DNA of 64,000 nucleotides from Bubalus kerabau (GCF_029407905.1 NC_073627.1:159345697-159409696), one strand, 5' to 3'. Positions 10,470 through 21,095 are shown, counted from the stretch's first letter. Numbers and translations: made by a program. Notes: generated by a model from the letters alone, not told the origin.

Positions 10470-11237
10470 CTTAGTATAATATCCTCTAGATCACTTATTT
10501 CACTTAGCATGATACCCTCCCAGTCCGTCCATATTGTCACAGTGTAAGAGTTTTGACCTATGTCTACATGTGTAAAATAATCACAATTAAGATAATAATC
10601 ATAAACTATCTTTAATAGCTTCACCCTGTACATTTGCAATTTTTCTTTCCCTCTCCTCCAGGTAACCAATACTTTGCTTTCTGTTATTAGAGATTGCTTT
10701 GCATTTTCTAGAATGCAAAGCATTTCATTCATTATATAAATGAAATTATGAATTATTTATTTTTCTGTCTAGTTCCTCTAACAGCATGTTTATTTCAAGA
10801 TTCATTCATGTTGTTCATATTTTATTGTTTTTTTATTGCCAAAAAACAGTATTCTATAACATGAATATCATGATTTGTTTATACTAGTGAAGCTTGTAAA
10901 TAATAGCTTCTAAATAAACTGCCAAACTGTTTTCCAAAGTGGTTACACCCTTTCAGATTCCCAGCAGCAGTATGTAAGCATTCCAGTTGTGTCAGGTCCT
11001 TGCTAACACTTGTAAGATGTATATAGTAAATGAGTAGTGGCATCTCATTTGCATTTGGGAAATAGGCATTTTTCCTAGACTTATGGGCCATCCCTATATC
11101 TTTCATAGGAAAATATCTGTTCAACAGTATCTGTTCAATAGTTGAGTTGAACATAGATTTTAAATGTAAGTTCTTTGTTTGATATATTTCACAAGTATTT
11201 TCTCACAGTCTTTGGTTTGCCATAATCTTTTTAACAA
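10470..11237 (-). mobile_element. Old L1M-type LINE, minus strand, part 1
   Basis: Antisense of an ancient L1 3' region: 'acttatttcacttagcatga', 'gccaaactgttttccaaagt' and 'ctaacacttgtaagatg'-like landmarks, then the stretch preceding 'tctttggtttgcc'. Strongly diverged. Interrupted at 11237 by L1_BT and resumes at 15730 ('tttgaagagtgaaac'), which gives the pre-insertion order. Confidence 0.75.
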
Positions 11238-12186
11238 CTTTTAAAAATTAATTAATTTATTTTACTTTACAATATTATATTGGTTTTGCCATACATTGAC
11301 TTGAATCCGCCATGGGTGTACATGTGTTCCCCATCCTGAACCCCTCTCCCACCTTCCTCCCCATATCATCCCTCTGGGTCATCCCAGTGCACCAGCCCCG
11401 AGCACCCTGTATCATGCATCAAACCTGGACTGGCGATTCATTTCACATGTGATGATTACATGTTTCAATGCCATTCTCCCATATCATCCCGCCCTCGCCG
11501 TCTCCCACAGAGTCCAAAAGACTGTTCAATACATCTGTGTCTCTTTTGCTGTCTCGTATACAGGGTTATTGTTACCATCTTTCTAAATTCCATATATATG
11601 CCTTAGTATACTGTATTGGTGTTTTTCTTTCTGGCTTACTTCACTCCGTATAATAGGCTAGTTTCATCCACCTCATTAGAACTGATTCAAATATAGTCTT
11701 TTTAACGGCTGAGTAATATTCCATTGTGTATATGTACCACAGCTTTCTTATCCATTCATCTGCTGATGGACATCTAGGTTGCTTCCATGTCCTGGCTATT
11801 ATAAACAGTGCTGCGATGAACATTGGGGTACCCATGTCTCTTTCAATTCTTGTTTCCTCAGTGTGTATGCCCAGCAGTGGGATTGCTGAGTCATATGGCA
11901 ATTCTATTTCCAGTTTTTTTAAGAAATCTCCACACTGTTCTCCACAGTGGCTGTACTAGTTTGCATTCCCACCAACAGTGTAAGAGGGTTCCCTTTTCTC
12001 CACACCCTCTCCAGCATTTATTGCTTGTAGACTTTTGGATAGCAGCCATTCTGATTGACGAGAAATGGTACTTCATTATGGTTTTGATTTGCATTTCTCT
12101 GATAATGAGTGATGTTGAGCATCTTTTCATGTGTTTTTTAGCCATGTCTATGTCTTCTTTGGCGAAATGTCTGTTTAATTCTTTGG

Positions 12187-12313
12187 CCCACTTTTTTTTT
12201 TTAGTTTAAATTTATTTATTTTAATTGGAGACTAATTACTTTACAATATTGTATTGGTTTTGCCATACATCAACATGAATCTGCCACGGGTGTACACGTG
12301 TTCCCCACTTTTT
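12187..12313 (-). mobile_element. Short L1_BT 3' end nested in element A, with TSD
   Basis: About 107 bp (12197-12303) of antisense L1_BT 3' UTR and tail ('tttgccatacatcaacatga', 'gccacgggtgtacacgtgtt') split the ORF2 sequence of element A. It is flanked by a 10-bp TSD 'cccacttttt' at 12187-12196 and 12304-12313. This is an extremely 5'-truncated, later insertion. Confidence 0.92.
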
Positions 12314-12476
12314 GATTGGGTCTTTTATTTTTCTGGAATTGAGCTGCAGGAGTTTCTTGTATATCTCTGAGATAAATTCTTTGTCAGTTGCTTCATTTGC
12401 TGTTATTTCCTCCCATTCTGAAGACTGTCTTTTCACCTTGCTTATAATTGCCTTCGTTGTGCAAAAGCTTTTAAGT

Positions 12477-12938
12477 TTAATTAGGTCTCATTTGTTTATT
12501 TCCTTTTATTTCCATTACTCTGGGAGGTGGGTCATAGAGGATCCTGCTATGATTTACATCAGAGAGTGTTTTCACTATGTTTTCCTCTAGGAGTTTAATA
12601 GTTTCCGGTCTTACATTTAGATCTTTAATCCATTTTGAGTTTATTTTTGTGTATGGTGTTAGAAAATGTTCTAGTTTCATTCTTTTACAAGTGGTTGACC
12701 AGTTTTCCCAGCACCACTTGTTAAAGAGATTGTCGTTTTTCCATTGTATATTCTTGCCTCCTTTGTCAAAGATAAGGTGTCCATATGTGCATGGATTCAT
12801 CTCTGGGCTTTCTATTTTGTTCCATTGATCTATGTTTCTGTCTTTGTGCCAGTACCATACTGTCTTGATGACTATTGCTTTGTAGCAGAGACTGAAGTCA
12901 GGGAGGTGGATTCCTCCAGTTCCATTCTTCTTTCTCAA
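12477..12938 (-). pseudogene. L1 ORF2 fragment, element A post-RT region
   Basis: A 153-codon frame in element sense. Typical L1 ORF2p residues downstream of the RT: 'KNGTGGIHLPDFSLCYKA' (4-21), 'VWYWHKDRNIDQWNKIE' (27-43), 'YGHLIFDKGGKNIQW' (52-66) and 'TPYTKINSKWIKDLNVRPE' (95-113). A single stop separates it from the next C-terminal fragments at 12236-12436 and 11891-12145. No RT or endonuclease motif lies in this piece. Confidence 0.85.
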
Positions 12939-13064
12939 GATTGCTTTGGCTATTTGAGGTTTTTTGTATTTCCATACAAATTGTGAAATTATCTGTTCTA
13001 GTTCTCTGAAAAATACCGTTGGTATGACAAGCCCTCAGCAAATGTTATCCTCAATGGTGAAAAA

Positions 13065-13646
13065 TTGAAAGCATTTCCCCTAAAGTCAGGAACAAGACAA
13101 GGATGCCCACTCTCACCACTACTATTCAACATAATTTTGGAAGTTTTGGCCACAGCAATCAGAACAGAAAAAGAAATAAAAGGAATCCAGATTGGAAAAG
13201 CAGTAAAACTCTCACTGTTTGCAGATGACATGACCCTCTACATAGAAAACCTCAAAGACTCCACCAGAAAATTACTAGAGCTAATCAATGAATATGGTAA
13301 AGTTGCAGGATATAAAATTAACACACAGAAATCCCTCACATTCCTATACACTAACAATGAGAAAACAGAAAGAGAAATTAAGGAAATAATTCCATTCACC
13401 ACTGCAACGAAAAGAATAAAATACTTAGGAATATATCTACCTAAAGAAACAAAAGACTTATATATAGAAAACTATAAAACACTGATGAAAGAAATCAAAG
13501 AGGACACAAATAGATGGAGAAATATACCGTGTTCATGGATTGGAAGAATCAATATAGTGAAAAGTAGTATACTACCCAAAGCAATCTATAGACTGAATGA
13601 AATCCCTATCAAGCTACCTATGGTATTTTTCAGAGAACTAGATCAA
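13065..13646 (+). pseudogene. L1 ORF2 reverse-transcriptase fragment (inverted segment of element A)
   Basis: The first ~194 codons of a 254-codon frame are L1 ORF2p: 'GTRQGCPLSPLLFNIILEV' (9-27) is RT motif B. 'LSLFADDMTLYIE' (49-61) carries the catalytic FADD box (52-55), followed by 'FRELDQI' at the inversion breakpoint. After about 13650 the frame reads chance sequence through the next L1. It is a fragment without the endonuclease or N-terminal RT motifs. Retention of an open RT core argues for recent insertion. Confidence 0.88.
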
Positions 13647-13648
13647 AT

Positions 13649-13661
13649 AACAATGTTTTTT
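13649..13661. repeat. Target-site duplication of L1_BT element B (left)
   Basis: 'aacaatgtttttt' is repeated at 15717-15729 after the poly(A) of element B. The copies are perfect over 13 bp. Confidence 0.9.
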
Positions 13662-14078
13662 AATCCATTGTATATTCTTGCCTCCTTTGTCGAAGATAAG
13701 GTGTCCATATGTGCGTGGATTTATCTCTGGGCTTTCTATTTTGTTCCATTGATCTATATTTCTGTCTTTGTGCCAGTACCATACTGTCTTGATGACTGTG
13801 GCTTTGTAGTAGAGCCTGAAGTCAGGTAGGTTGATTCCTCCAGTTCCATTCTTCTTTCTCAAGATCGCTTTGGCTATTCGAGGTTTTTTGTTTTTCCATA
13901 CAAATTGTGAAATTATTTGTTCTAGCTCTGTGAAGAATGCTGTTGGTAGCTTGATAGGGATTGCATTGAATCTATAGATTGCTTTGGGTAGTATACTCAT
14001 TTTCACTACATTGATTCTTCCAATCCATGAACATGGTATATTTCTCCATCTGTTAGTGTCCTCTTTGATTTCTTTCAC
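13662..14078 (-). pseudogene. L1 ORF2 fragment in the inverted segment of element B
   Basis: Most of a 146-codon frame on the minus strand: 'KEIKEDTNRWRNIPCSWIG' (2-20), 'FTELEQIISQFVW' (49-61), 'KNGTGGINLPDFRLYYKA' (76-93) and 'WYWHKDRNIDQWNKIESPE' (100-118). This is the ORF2p region between RT and the C-terminal Cys-rich segment. It overlaps in content with the corresponding part of element A. Confidence 0.85.
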
Positions 14079-14371
14079 CAGTGTTTTATAGTTTTCTATA
14101 TATAGGTCTTTAGATTCTTTAGGTAGATATATTCCTAAGTATTTTATTCTTTCCGTTGCAATGGTGAATGGAATTGTTTCCTTAATTTCTCTTTCTGTTT
14201 TCTCATTATTAGTGTATAGGAATGCAAGGGATTTCTGTGTGTTGATTTTATATCCTGCAACTTTACTATAGTCATTGATTAGTTCTAGTAATTTTCTGGT
14301 GGAGTCTTTAGGGTTTAGACAATCTCTTTAACAAGTGGTGCTGGGAACTCTGGTCAACCACTTGTAAAAGA

Positions 14372-15355
14372 ATGAAACTAGAACACTTTCTAACACCATA
14401 CACAAAAATAAACTCAAAATGGATTAAAGATCTAAACGTAAGACCAGAAACTATAAAACTCCTAGAGGAGAACATAGGCAAAACACTCTCTGACATACAT
14501 CACAGCAGGATCCTCTATGACCCACCTCCCAGAATATTGGAAATAAAAGCAAAAATAAACAAATGGGACCTAATTAACCTTAAAAGCTTCTGCACATCAA
14601 AGGAAACTATTAGCAAGGTGAAAAGACAGCCTTCAGAATGGGAGAAGATAATAGCAAATGAAGCAACTGACAAACAACTAATCTCGAGAATATACAAGCA
14701 ACTCCTACAGCTCAACTCCAGAAAAATAAATGACCCAATCAAAAAATGGGCCAAAGAACTAAATAGACATTTCTCCAAAGAAGACATAAAGATGGCTAAC
14801 AAACACATGAAAAGATGCTCAACATCACTCATTATCAGAGAAATGCAAATCAAAACCACTATGAGGTACCATTTCACACCAGTCAGAATGGCTGCAATCC
14901 AAAAGTCTACAAGTAATAAATGCTGGAGAGGGTGTGGAGAAAAGGGAACCCTCTTACACTGTTGGTGGGAATGCAAACTAGTGCAGCCACTATGGAGAAC
15001 AGTGTGGAGATTCCTTAAAAAACTGGAAATAGACATGCCTTATGATCCAGCAATCCCACTGCTGGGCATACACACTGAGGAAACCAGAAGGGAAAGAGAC
15101 ACGAGTACCCCAATGTTCATCGCAGCACTGTTTATAATAGCCAGGACATGGAAGCAACCTAGATGTCCATCAGCAGATGAATGGATAAGCAAGCTGTGGT
15201 ACATATACACAATGGAGTATTATTCAGCCATTAAAAAGAATACATTTGAATCCGTTCTAATGAGGTGGATGAAACTGGAGCCTATTATACAGAGTGAAGT
15301 AAGCCAGAAAGAAAAACACCAATACAGTATACTAACGCATATATATGGAATTTAG
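14372..15355 (+). pseudogene. L1_BT ORF2 C-terminal fragment (327 codons, natural stop)
   Basis: Uninterrupted L1 ORF2p C-terminus. It includes the Cys-rich motif C-x3-C-x7-H-x4-C at residues 184, 188, 196 and 201 ('CWRGCGEKGTLLHCWWEC'). It ends at the usual ruminant L1 terminus 'YSILTHIYGI' next to the 3' UTR. An intact ORF2p is about 1,270 residues, so about three quarters is missing. The open frame and long poly(A) point to a young insertion. The start Met is internal to ORF2 and is not a real initiation site. Confidence 0.9.
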
Positions 15356-15716
15356 AAAGATGGTAACAATAACCCTGTGTACGAGACAGCAAAAGAGACA
15401 CTGATGTATAGAACAGTCTTATGGACTCTGTGGGAGAGGGAGAGGGTGGGAAGATTTGGGAGAATGGCATTGAAACATGTAAATATCATGTATGAAATGA
15501 GTTGCCAGTCCAGGTTCGATGCACGATACTGGATGCTTGGGGCTGGTGCACTGGGACGACCCAGAGGGATGGAATGGGGAGGGAGGAGGGAGGAGGGTTC
15601 AGGATGGGGAACACATGTATACCTGTGGCGGATTCATTTTGATATTTGGCAAATCTAATACAGTTATGTAAAGTTTAAAAATAAAATAAAATTAAAAAAA
15701 AAAAAAAAAAAAAAAA

Positions 15717-15729
15717 AACAATGTTTTTT
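15717..15729. repeat. Target-site duplication of L1_BT element B (right)
   Basis: Second copy of 'aacaatgtttttt', directly after the poly(A) and directly before the resumed old L1M sequence. Confidence 0.9.
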
Positions 15730-16010
15730 GAAGAGTGAAACTTGTTTTTTATATTAAGCCCAATTTATTTAAATTTTTATTTTATAGTTTGTGCCTTTGC
15801 ATCATAAATACTCTGCCAAAACTGTGGTCCATAACATTTGACTTGTTTTCTTCTAGATGTTTTATCATTTTAGCTTTTGATTTGATTCATTTAAAGATTA
15901 ATTTTTGTGTATGATGTGGAATGGATTAAGGGGTCTCCTTCCCCATCCACACACATATTGCTATTGAATTGTTTCAAAGCCATTTTTTCCTCCCACTTAT
16001 ATTACCTTTC
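15730..16010 (-). mobile_element. Old L1M-type LINE, minus strand, part 2
   Basis: Continuation of the element at 10470-11237: 'tttgaagagtgaaacttg', 'gtttgtgcctttgcatcat' and 'gattaatttttgtgtatgat' are antisense L1 ORF2 landmarks. Without the two L1_BT insertions the halves join in register. Confidence 0.7.
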
Positions 16011-17125
16011 CAGTTTCTATTTTCTCCTGACTTTTGGTTAGTTTCCTCACAGTGATGTATTCATACAGCTGAAGATTCATGGAAACTCTCCTGAACTTAT
16101 TCTCTGCTCAGTTCTCTTTTCTCGAAGTTGTTCTGTCATTTCTGCTACTCTGCCCAGAAACTCTCCAGGAAGTAAACTGAGGCAGTGACGAGGCTCACTT
16201 GATTTGTGTCTTTCTCACAGGAGTCACTATTCTGCAGTGCCTTGTGTGCAGTTTTCTGAACATTATGGTTCTTCATATTTCGCTTAGTGTTATATAGATA
16301 GATATAGATATATAAAAGGGTCAGTTCTGTTTTCAGTCTATCATGGCTGGAAACAGCAGTAACCCAAAAAAACCTATAATCAATTAGGCTTTGTCCCTAA
16401 TTTGAAGATAATAATTTGACGCACTTTAAAATTCTTCCATTGATTACTAGCCAGTTTTGTTTTTTTAAGTTATGAGTCTAATTTGGTAACCAATTTCCTT
16501 ATCTAAAGAAAGTATTTGAATATGTTCATATTTATTAGCATGGAGTTGTTTATATTCTCTTACATTTTGTTCTCTTTATGCTAGATTTTTTCTTTTTTAT
16601 TAATTAATTTATTTTTTATCAAAAGGCTGATTCATGTTGAGGTTTGACAGAAAACACCAAAATTCTGTAAAGCAATTCTATTCTCTTACTTTTAAAAAGC
16701 TACCAAATCGCTAAACTGCCATTGTCATTCCTAATTTTTAGTTTCTGTGTTTTTCTCCTTATCATCTTTGATAGATTAAACAGCTGAGAGGCTGGGTAGG
16801 CTATGGTACTGGTTTTCTCAAAAGTAGAACTCTTAGGTAATTGTATCCATTAAGGTTCTTTTTATTCTTTCACTTCTTTTATCTTCAACTTATTTTGCTT
16901 ATTTTATTTGCCTCTTCTTGATAACTTGAATTTCAGCATACAGTTCAAAGTATTTATTTTTTCTTAATATAAAAGCATCCTCTACACTTACAACCTTCCT
17001 GTTTTGGTATTCATTGTTGTTATTGTTACTAATTTCTAATAATCTATGTTCATTTGGTTTACTGTTTAAAGGAAGTTACTTAAAAGAGGTACACTTTTGT
17101 TCTTTTAAGATGTACTATCAATTTA
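16011..17125. other. Unassigned DNA, possibly with an old repeat at 16020-16370
   Basis: The first ~350 bp are relatively GC-balanced with a 'catggctggaaacagcag' end that recalls an ancient interspersed repeat, but I cannot name it. The rest is AT-rich and featureless. Confidence 0.4.
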
Positions 17126-17383
17126 GTGGTTTAGTCACTAAGTTGTGTCTGACTCCTTGCAACCTCATGGACTGCAGCCCACCAGGCTCCTCTGTCCATG
17201 GGATTTTCCAGGCAAGAATGTTGGAGGGTTGGGGTGGTGGTGGGGGCGGGGGGGGGCGCAGGGGTGGGGTGAGGTGGGGGGGTTGCCATTTCCTTCTCCA
17301 GGGGATCTTCCACCACCCAGGGATTGAACCTGGGTCTCCTGTATTACAGGCAGATTCTTTACTAACTGAGCCACCAGGAAAGC
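17126..17383 (-). mobile_element. Bov-tA SINE, minus strand, with G-rich expansion
   Basis: Antisense Bov-tA from its 3' end ('gtcactaagttgtgtctg') to the tRNA-like head ('gaacctgggtctcctg', 'actgagccaccagg'). Between 'ggcaagaatgttgg' and 'gttgccatttccttc' a normal Bov-tA has ~12 bp; here ~60 bp of G runs occur (17219-17283). Confidence 0.9.
17219..17283 (+). repeat. G-rich expansion, quadruplex-prone
   Basis: Repeated runs of three to nine G separated by T, C, CGC, CA or TGA. There are more than four G-tracts of at least three bases with short loops on the plus strand, which meets the usual G-quadruplex motif rule. It probably arose by slippage of the SINE's 'ggagtggg' segment. Confidence 0.85.
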
Positions 17384-17562
17384 ACACACTATGAATTTAA
17401 TTATAGATATTTTATAGGAAAATTGTGATAATAAATGTGATTCATAATCAGGGTTTGAATGTAATTCTTCTTACATTCCCACACTGAAGAATCTTTTGGT
17501 TTCCCTATGATATTTTTATTAGGGTGATACATATTATTATATCAGGATAAGATTTCCTTAAA

Positions 17563-17676
17563 CCATGAATTTGAGCAAGCTGTGGGAATTGTTGATGGAC
17601 AGGGAAGCCTGGCATGCTGCAGTCCATTGGGTTGCAAAGAGTTAGACATGACTGAGCAACTGAACTGAACTGAAAC
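17563..17676 (+). mobile_element. BovB 3'-terminal fragment
   Basis: About 110 bp from 'gaatttgagcaagctgtggg' to 'actgagcaactgaactgaac', the BovB terminus with two copies of its ACTGA tail unit. Confidence 0.85.
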
Positions 17677-18045
17677 ATGACAATGAACAGGCAATCTTCT
17701 TTATACACAATATTTTATTCATTTCAATGTTATATTAGTAAAATATTTCAAAAGACACTTTAAAGTGAAACTTAAGTATTCAAATTAAAGTGATTTTAAA
17801 TTCACATGCAAGTATTGCTAATCTAACATCAGAAATGTAACTTCTTCATTGGAACAGCCAATATACTCAAGGTTACAATCAAAATAATTTTATTTTATGC
17901 ATTCCTTGTACTTATTCAAATCATTCTCTAGCAGGTATTATACCCTATCTCTTCAATAAAATCTAAGGCAAGCCCCATGCCTTTTAAATCTACTTTTAGG
18001 CAATTAAAAATATTTCTACTGACAAAACCTTTAGTTCAAAAAAGC
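17677..18045. other. Unassigned AT-rich DNA
   Basis: No recognised element. Confidence 0.5.
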
Positions 18046-19238
18046 ATCCACTCTGAAGAGGTAAATTGTCACTATATGCAGATAACATGATATTCTTTTT
18101 AGAAAACCCTAAAACTCCACAGAAAAATTACTAGAACTGATAAAAAAATTCAGCAGTTAACAAGATATAAGATTAACATACAGAAATCAGTTGCATTTCT
18201 TTATACTAACAAGAAAATAGCAGAAAAGAAATGTAAAGAAAACAATCCCTTTTAAAATTGTATGAGAAATGAAATAGGAATAAACCTGACCTAGGATGTG
18301 AAATACGTACATGCTGAGAACTATCAAATATTAATAAAGGAAACAAGATGATTCAAAGCAATGGAAAGATATCCTATGGTCTTGGACTGGAAGAAATAAT
18401 ATTGTTAAAATGGTCATATTACCCAAAGCAATCCACAAATTTAATGTGATCCCTATCAAATTATCAATAATTAGGACAAATAATCCTAAAATTTAGATGG
18501 AACCACAAAAGACCCAGAATTGACAAAGCAATCCTAAGGAAAAATGAAAAAGCAAGAGGTATTAAAAACCTACAGACAATACTACATAGCTACAGTAATC
18601 AAAACAACATGGTACTGGCATAAAAACATACATATAGATAAGTGGAACAAAAGAGTCTAGAAATAAACTCACACATGTATGGTCAATTAGTCTTCAACAA
18701 AGGAGGCAAGAATATGCAATAGAGAAAAGATAGTCTCTTTAGCATGTGGTATTGAGAAAGGTGGACAGCTGCATGTAAATCAATGAAAGTAGAACATACC
18801 CTCATAACATAAACAAAAATAAATGCAAATGACTTAGAGACAAATATAATACATGACATCATAGAAGTTCTAGAAGAGAACATAAACAAAACATTTTCTG
18901 ACACAAATCATACCAAAGTTTTCTTAGGTTATTCTCCCAAGGCAATAGAAATTAAAGCCAAAATAAACAAATGGAAGTTACTCAACACTTAAAAGCTTTT
19001 GTGCAGCAAAGGCAACTATAAACAAAAAGGAGACAATCTACAGACCGGAGTAAAGTATTTGCAAATGATGGAACTGACAAGGGATTAATTTCTAAGTTAA
19101 AAAATAGCTCATACAATACTATAAGAAAAAACAATACAATTAAAAAATGGGCAGAAGACCTAAGTAGACATTTCTCTAAATAAGACATACAGAAGGTCAA
19201 AAGGCATATGAAAAAATGTGCTCAACATCTCTCCTTAT
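18046..19238 (+). mobile_element. Old L1, ORF2 RT to C-terminal region
   Basis: Sense L1 ORF2, degraded: 'tatatgcagataacatgata' (mutated YADD/FADD box), 'ttgcatttctttatactaac', 'tggtactggcataaaaac' and 'catatgaaaaaatgtgctca'. Multiple frameshifts. Truncated at 19238 by a BovB insertion, and no continuation is evident beyond that BovB. Confidence 0.85.
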
Positions 19239-20728
19239 TCAGTTAAGTTCAGTTCAGTCACTCAGTCGTGTCCGACTCTTTGTGACCCCATGAATCGCAG
19301 CATGCCAGGCCTCCATGTCCATCACCAACTCCCGGAGTTCACTGAGACTCACATCCATCGAGTCAGTGATAACATCCAGCCATCTCATCCTCTGTCATCC
19401 CCTTCTCCTCCTGCCCCCAATCCCTCCCAGCATCAGAGTCTTTTCCAATGAGTCAACTCTTCACCTGAGGCGGCCAAAGTACTGGAGTTTCAGCTTCAGC
19501 ATCATTCCCTCCAAAGAAATCCCAGGACTGATCTCCTTCAGAATGGACTGGTTGGATCTCCTTGCAGTCCAAGGGACTCTCAAGAGTCTTCTCCAACACC
19601 ACAGTTCAAAAGCATCAATTCTTCAGTGCTCAGCTTTTTTCACAGTCCAACTCTCACACCCATACAAGACCACAGGAAAAACCATAGCCTTGACTAGATG
19701 GATCTTTGTTGGCAAAGTAATGTCTCTGCTTTTGAATATGCTATCTAGGTTGGTCATAACTTTCCTTCCAAGGAGTAAGCGTCTTTTAATTTCGTGGCTG
19801 CAGTTACCATCTGCAGTGATTTTGGAGCCCCCCAAAATAAAGTCTGACCCTGTTTCCAATGTTTCCCCATCTATTTCCCATGAAGTGATGGGAGCGGATG
19901 TCATGATCTTCGTTTTCTGAATGTTGAGATTGAAGCCAACTTTTTCACTCTCCTCTTTCACTTTCATCAAGAGGCTTTTTAGTTCCTCTTCACTTTCTGC
20001 CATAAGGGTGGTGTCATCTGCATATCTGAGGTTATTGATAGTTCTCCCAGAAATCTTGATTCCAGCTTGTGTTTCTTCCAATCCAGCGTTTCTCATGATG
20101 TACTCTGCCTATAAGTTAAATACAGCCTTGACATACTCCTTTTCCTATTTGGAACCAGTCTGTTGTTCCATGTCCAGTTCTAGCTGTTGCTTCCTGACCT
20201 AGAACCATTCAATTTTGGCTTCTTCAGCATTACTGGTCGGGATATTGAGTTATTACCATGATATTGAATGCTATGCCTTGGAAACGAGCAGAAATCATTA
20301 TGTCTTTTGAGATTGCATGCAATACTGCAATTCGGACTCTTGTTGACTGTAATGGCTACTCCATTTCTTCTAAGGGATTCTTGCCCACAGTAGTAGATAT
20401 AATAGTCATCTGAGTTAAATTCACCCATTCCAGTCCATTTTAGTTTTCTGATTCCTAAAATGTCAATGTTCACTCTTGCCATCTCCTATTTGACCACTTC
20501 CAATTTGCCTTGATTAATGGACCTAACATTCCAGATTCCTATGCAATATTGCTCTTTAAAGCATTGGACTTTCTTCCATCAGCAGTCACATCCACAACTG
20601 AGTGCTGTTTTTATTTTGGCTCTGTGTCTACATTCTTTCTTTCTTTATTTCTCCACTCATCTCCAGTAGCATATTGGGCACCTACTGACTTGGAAGTTCA
20701 TCTTTCAGTGTCCTAATTTTTGCCTCCT
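19239..20728 (-). mobile_element. BovB, minus strand, internally deleted
   Basis: 3' portion at 19239-20199 (tail units 'cagttcagttcagtc' through the RT palm), then a direct join at about 20200 to the endonuclease/N-terminal region (20200-20728). Relative to intact BovB about 1.6-1.7 kb is missing at the join ('gcttcctgacct' against 'agaaccattcaa'). The 5' end stops near the ORF start. The 3' part is low-divergence and partly open. Confidence 0.85.
19623..20096 (-). pseudogene. BovB RT/C-terminal fragment
   Basis: A 157-codon frame beginning just upstream of the RT active site: 'NNLRYADDTTLMAE' with YADD at residues 25-28. It then covers the thumb-like region 'KSLLMKVKEESEKVG', 'SKITADGNCSHEIKRRLLLG' and 'FPVVLYGCESWTVKKAEH'. 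It lacks motif A (aspartate of 'FIDYAKAFD') and the endonuclease, so it is inactive. Confidence 0.85.
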
Positions 20729-20756
20729 TCTGAGGCATACTTAGAATCTCTGAGGC

Positions 20757-20884
20757 AGTTCCTTGGCAGTTTAGTGGTTAAGACTGTGTGCTGTGGCACT
20801 GATCCGATTCCTGGTCAGGCAACTAAGATCCTGTTCTCTGTGCAGCATGGAAAAAAAAAAAAAAAAACAAAACAAAAAACAAAA
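20757..20884 (+). mobile_element. CHR-type tRNA-derived SINE
   Basis: 'ttccttggcagtttagtggt' (A-box region), 'gattcctggtcaggcaacta' (B-box region), then 'gatcctgttctctgtgcag' and an A-rich tail (20850-20884). This is a cetartiodactyl tRNA-derived SINE lacking the BovB 3' end, hence older than and distinct from Bov-tA. It is not a tRNA gene. Confidence 0.8.
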
Positions 20885-21002
20885 CTACCAATCTTTACAT
20901 ACTGCCTTGATCCTACTAATATTATGTAACCCCACATATTGGTTTTGAATACTAAAAAACAAAACAAAAACAGACTCTTTGAAGTGAACATTGCTATTGT
21001 TG

Positions 21003-21095
21003 ACATTTAGTCACTCAGTCATGTCTGATTCTTTGTGACCCCATAGACGCAGCCCCCCAGGCTCCTTTCTCCATGGGATTCTCCAGGCAAGAGGA
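21003..21095 (-). mobile_element. Bov-A/Bov-tA 3' fragment
   Basis: Antisense of the SINE body: 'tcactcagtcatgtctgatt', 'tttgtgaccccatagacg' and 'gattctccaggcaagag'. No tRNA head is visible. Confidence 0.85.

Larger units (their letters stand above)
11238..13653 (-). mobile_element. L1_BT element A, minus strand, 5'-inverted
   Basis: Two segments. 11238-13022 is antisense L1_BT from the 3' UTR back to the ORF2 region encoding 'VFFRELEQII'. 13023-13653 is sense-strand ORF2 from the RT domain up to the same 'VFFRELDQI' point. In the element's own orientation this is inverted 5' segment plus 3' segment meeting at one breakpoint with ~20 bp represented twice, the layout expected from twin priming. 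Candidate short TSD 'taacaa' at 11232-11237 and 13648-13653. Identity to the L1_BT type is high, so the element is fairly young. Confidence 0.88.
13662..15716 (+). mobile_element. L1_BT element B, plus strand, 5'-inverted, with poly(A) and TSD
   Basis: 13662-14316 is antisense L1_BT ORF2; 14317-15716 is sense ORF2 3' end, 3' UTR and a ~23-nt A run (15694-15716). The left end (antisense of 'gaatatacaatggatt') and the junction-side sense start ('agacaatctctttaac') are consecutive in an intact L1_BT, so almost no sequence was lost or duplicated at the inversion. The flanking 13-bp TSD confirms a single insertion event. It landed exactly at the distal end of element A. Confidence 0.93.
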
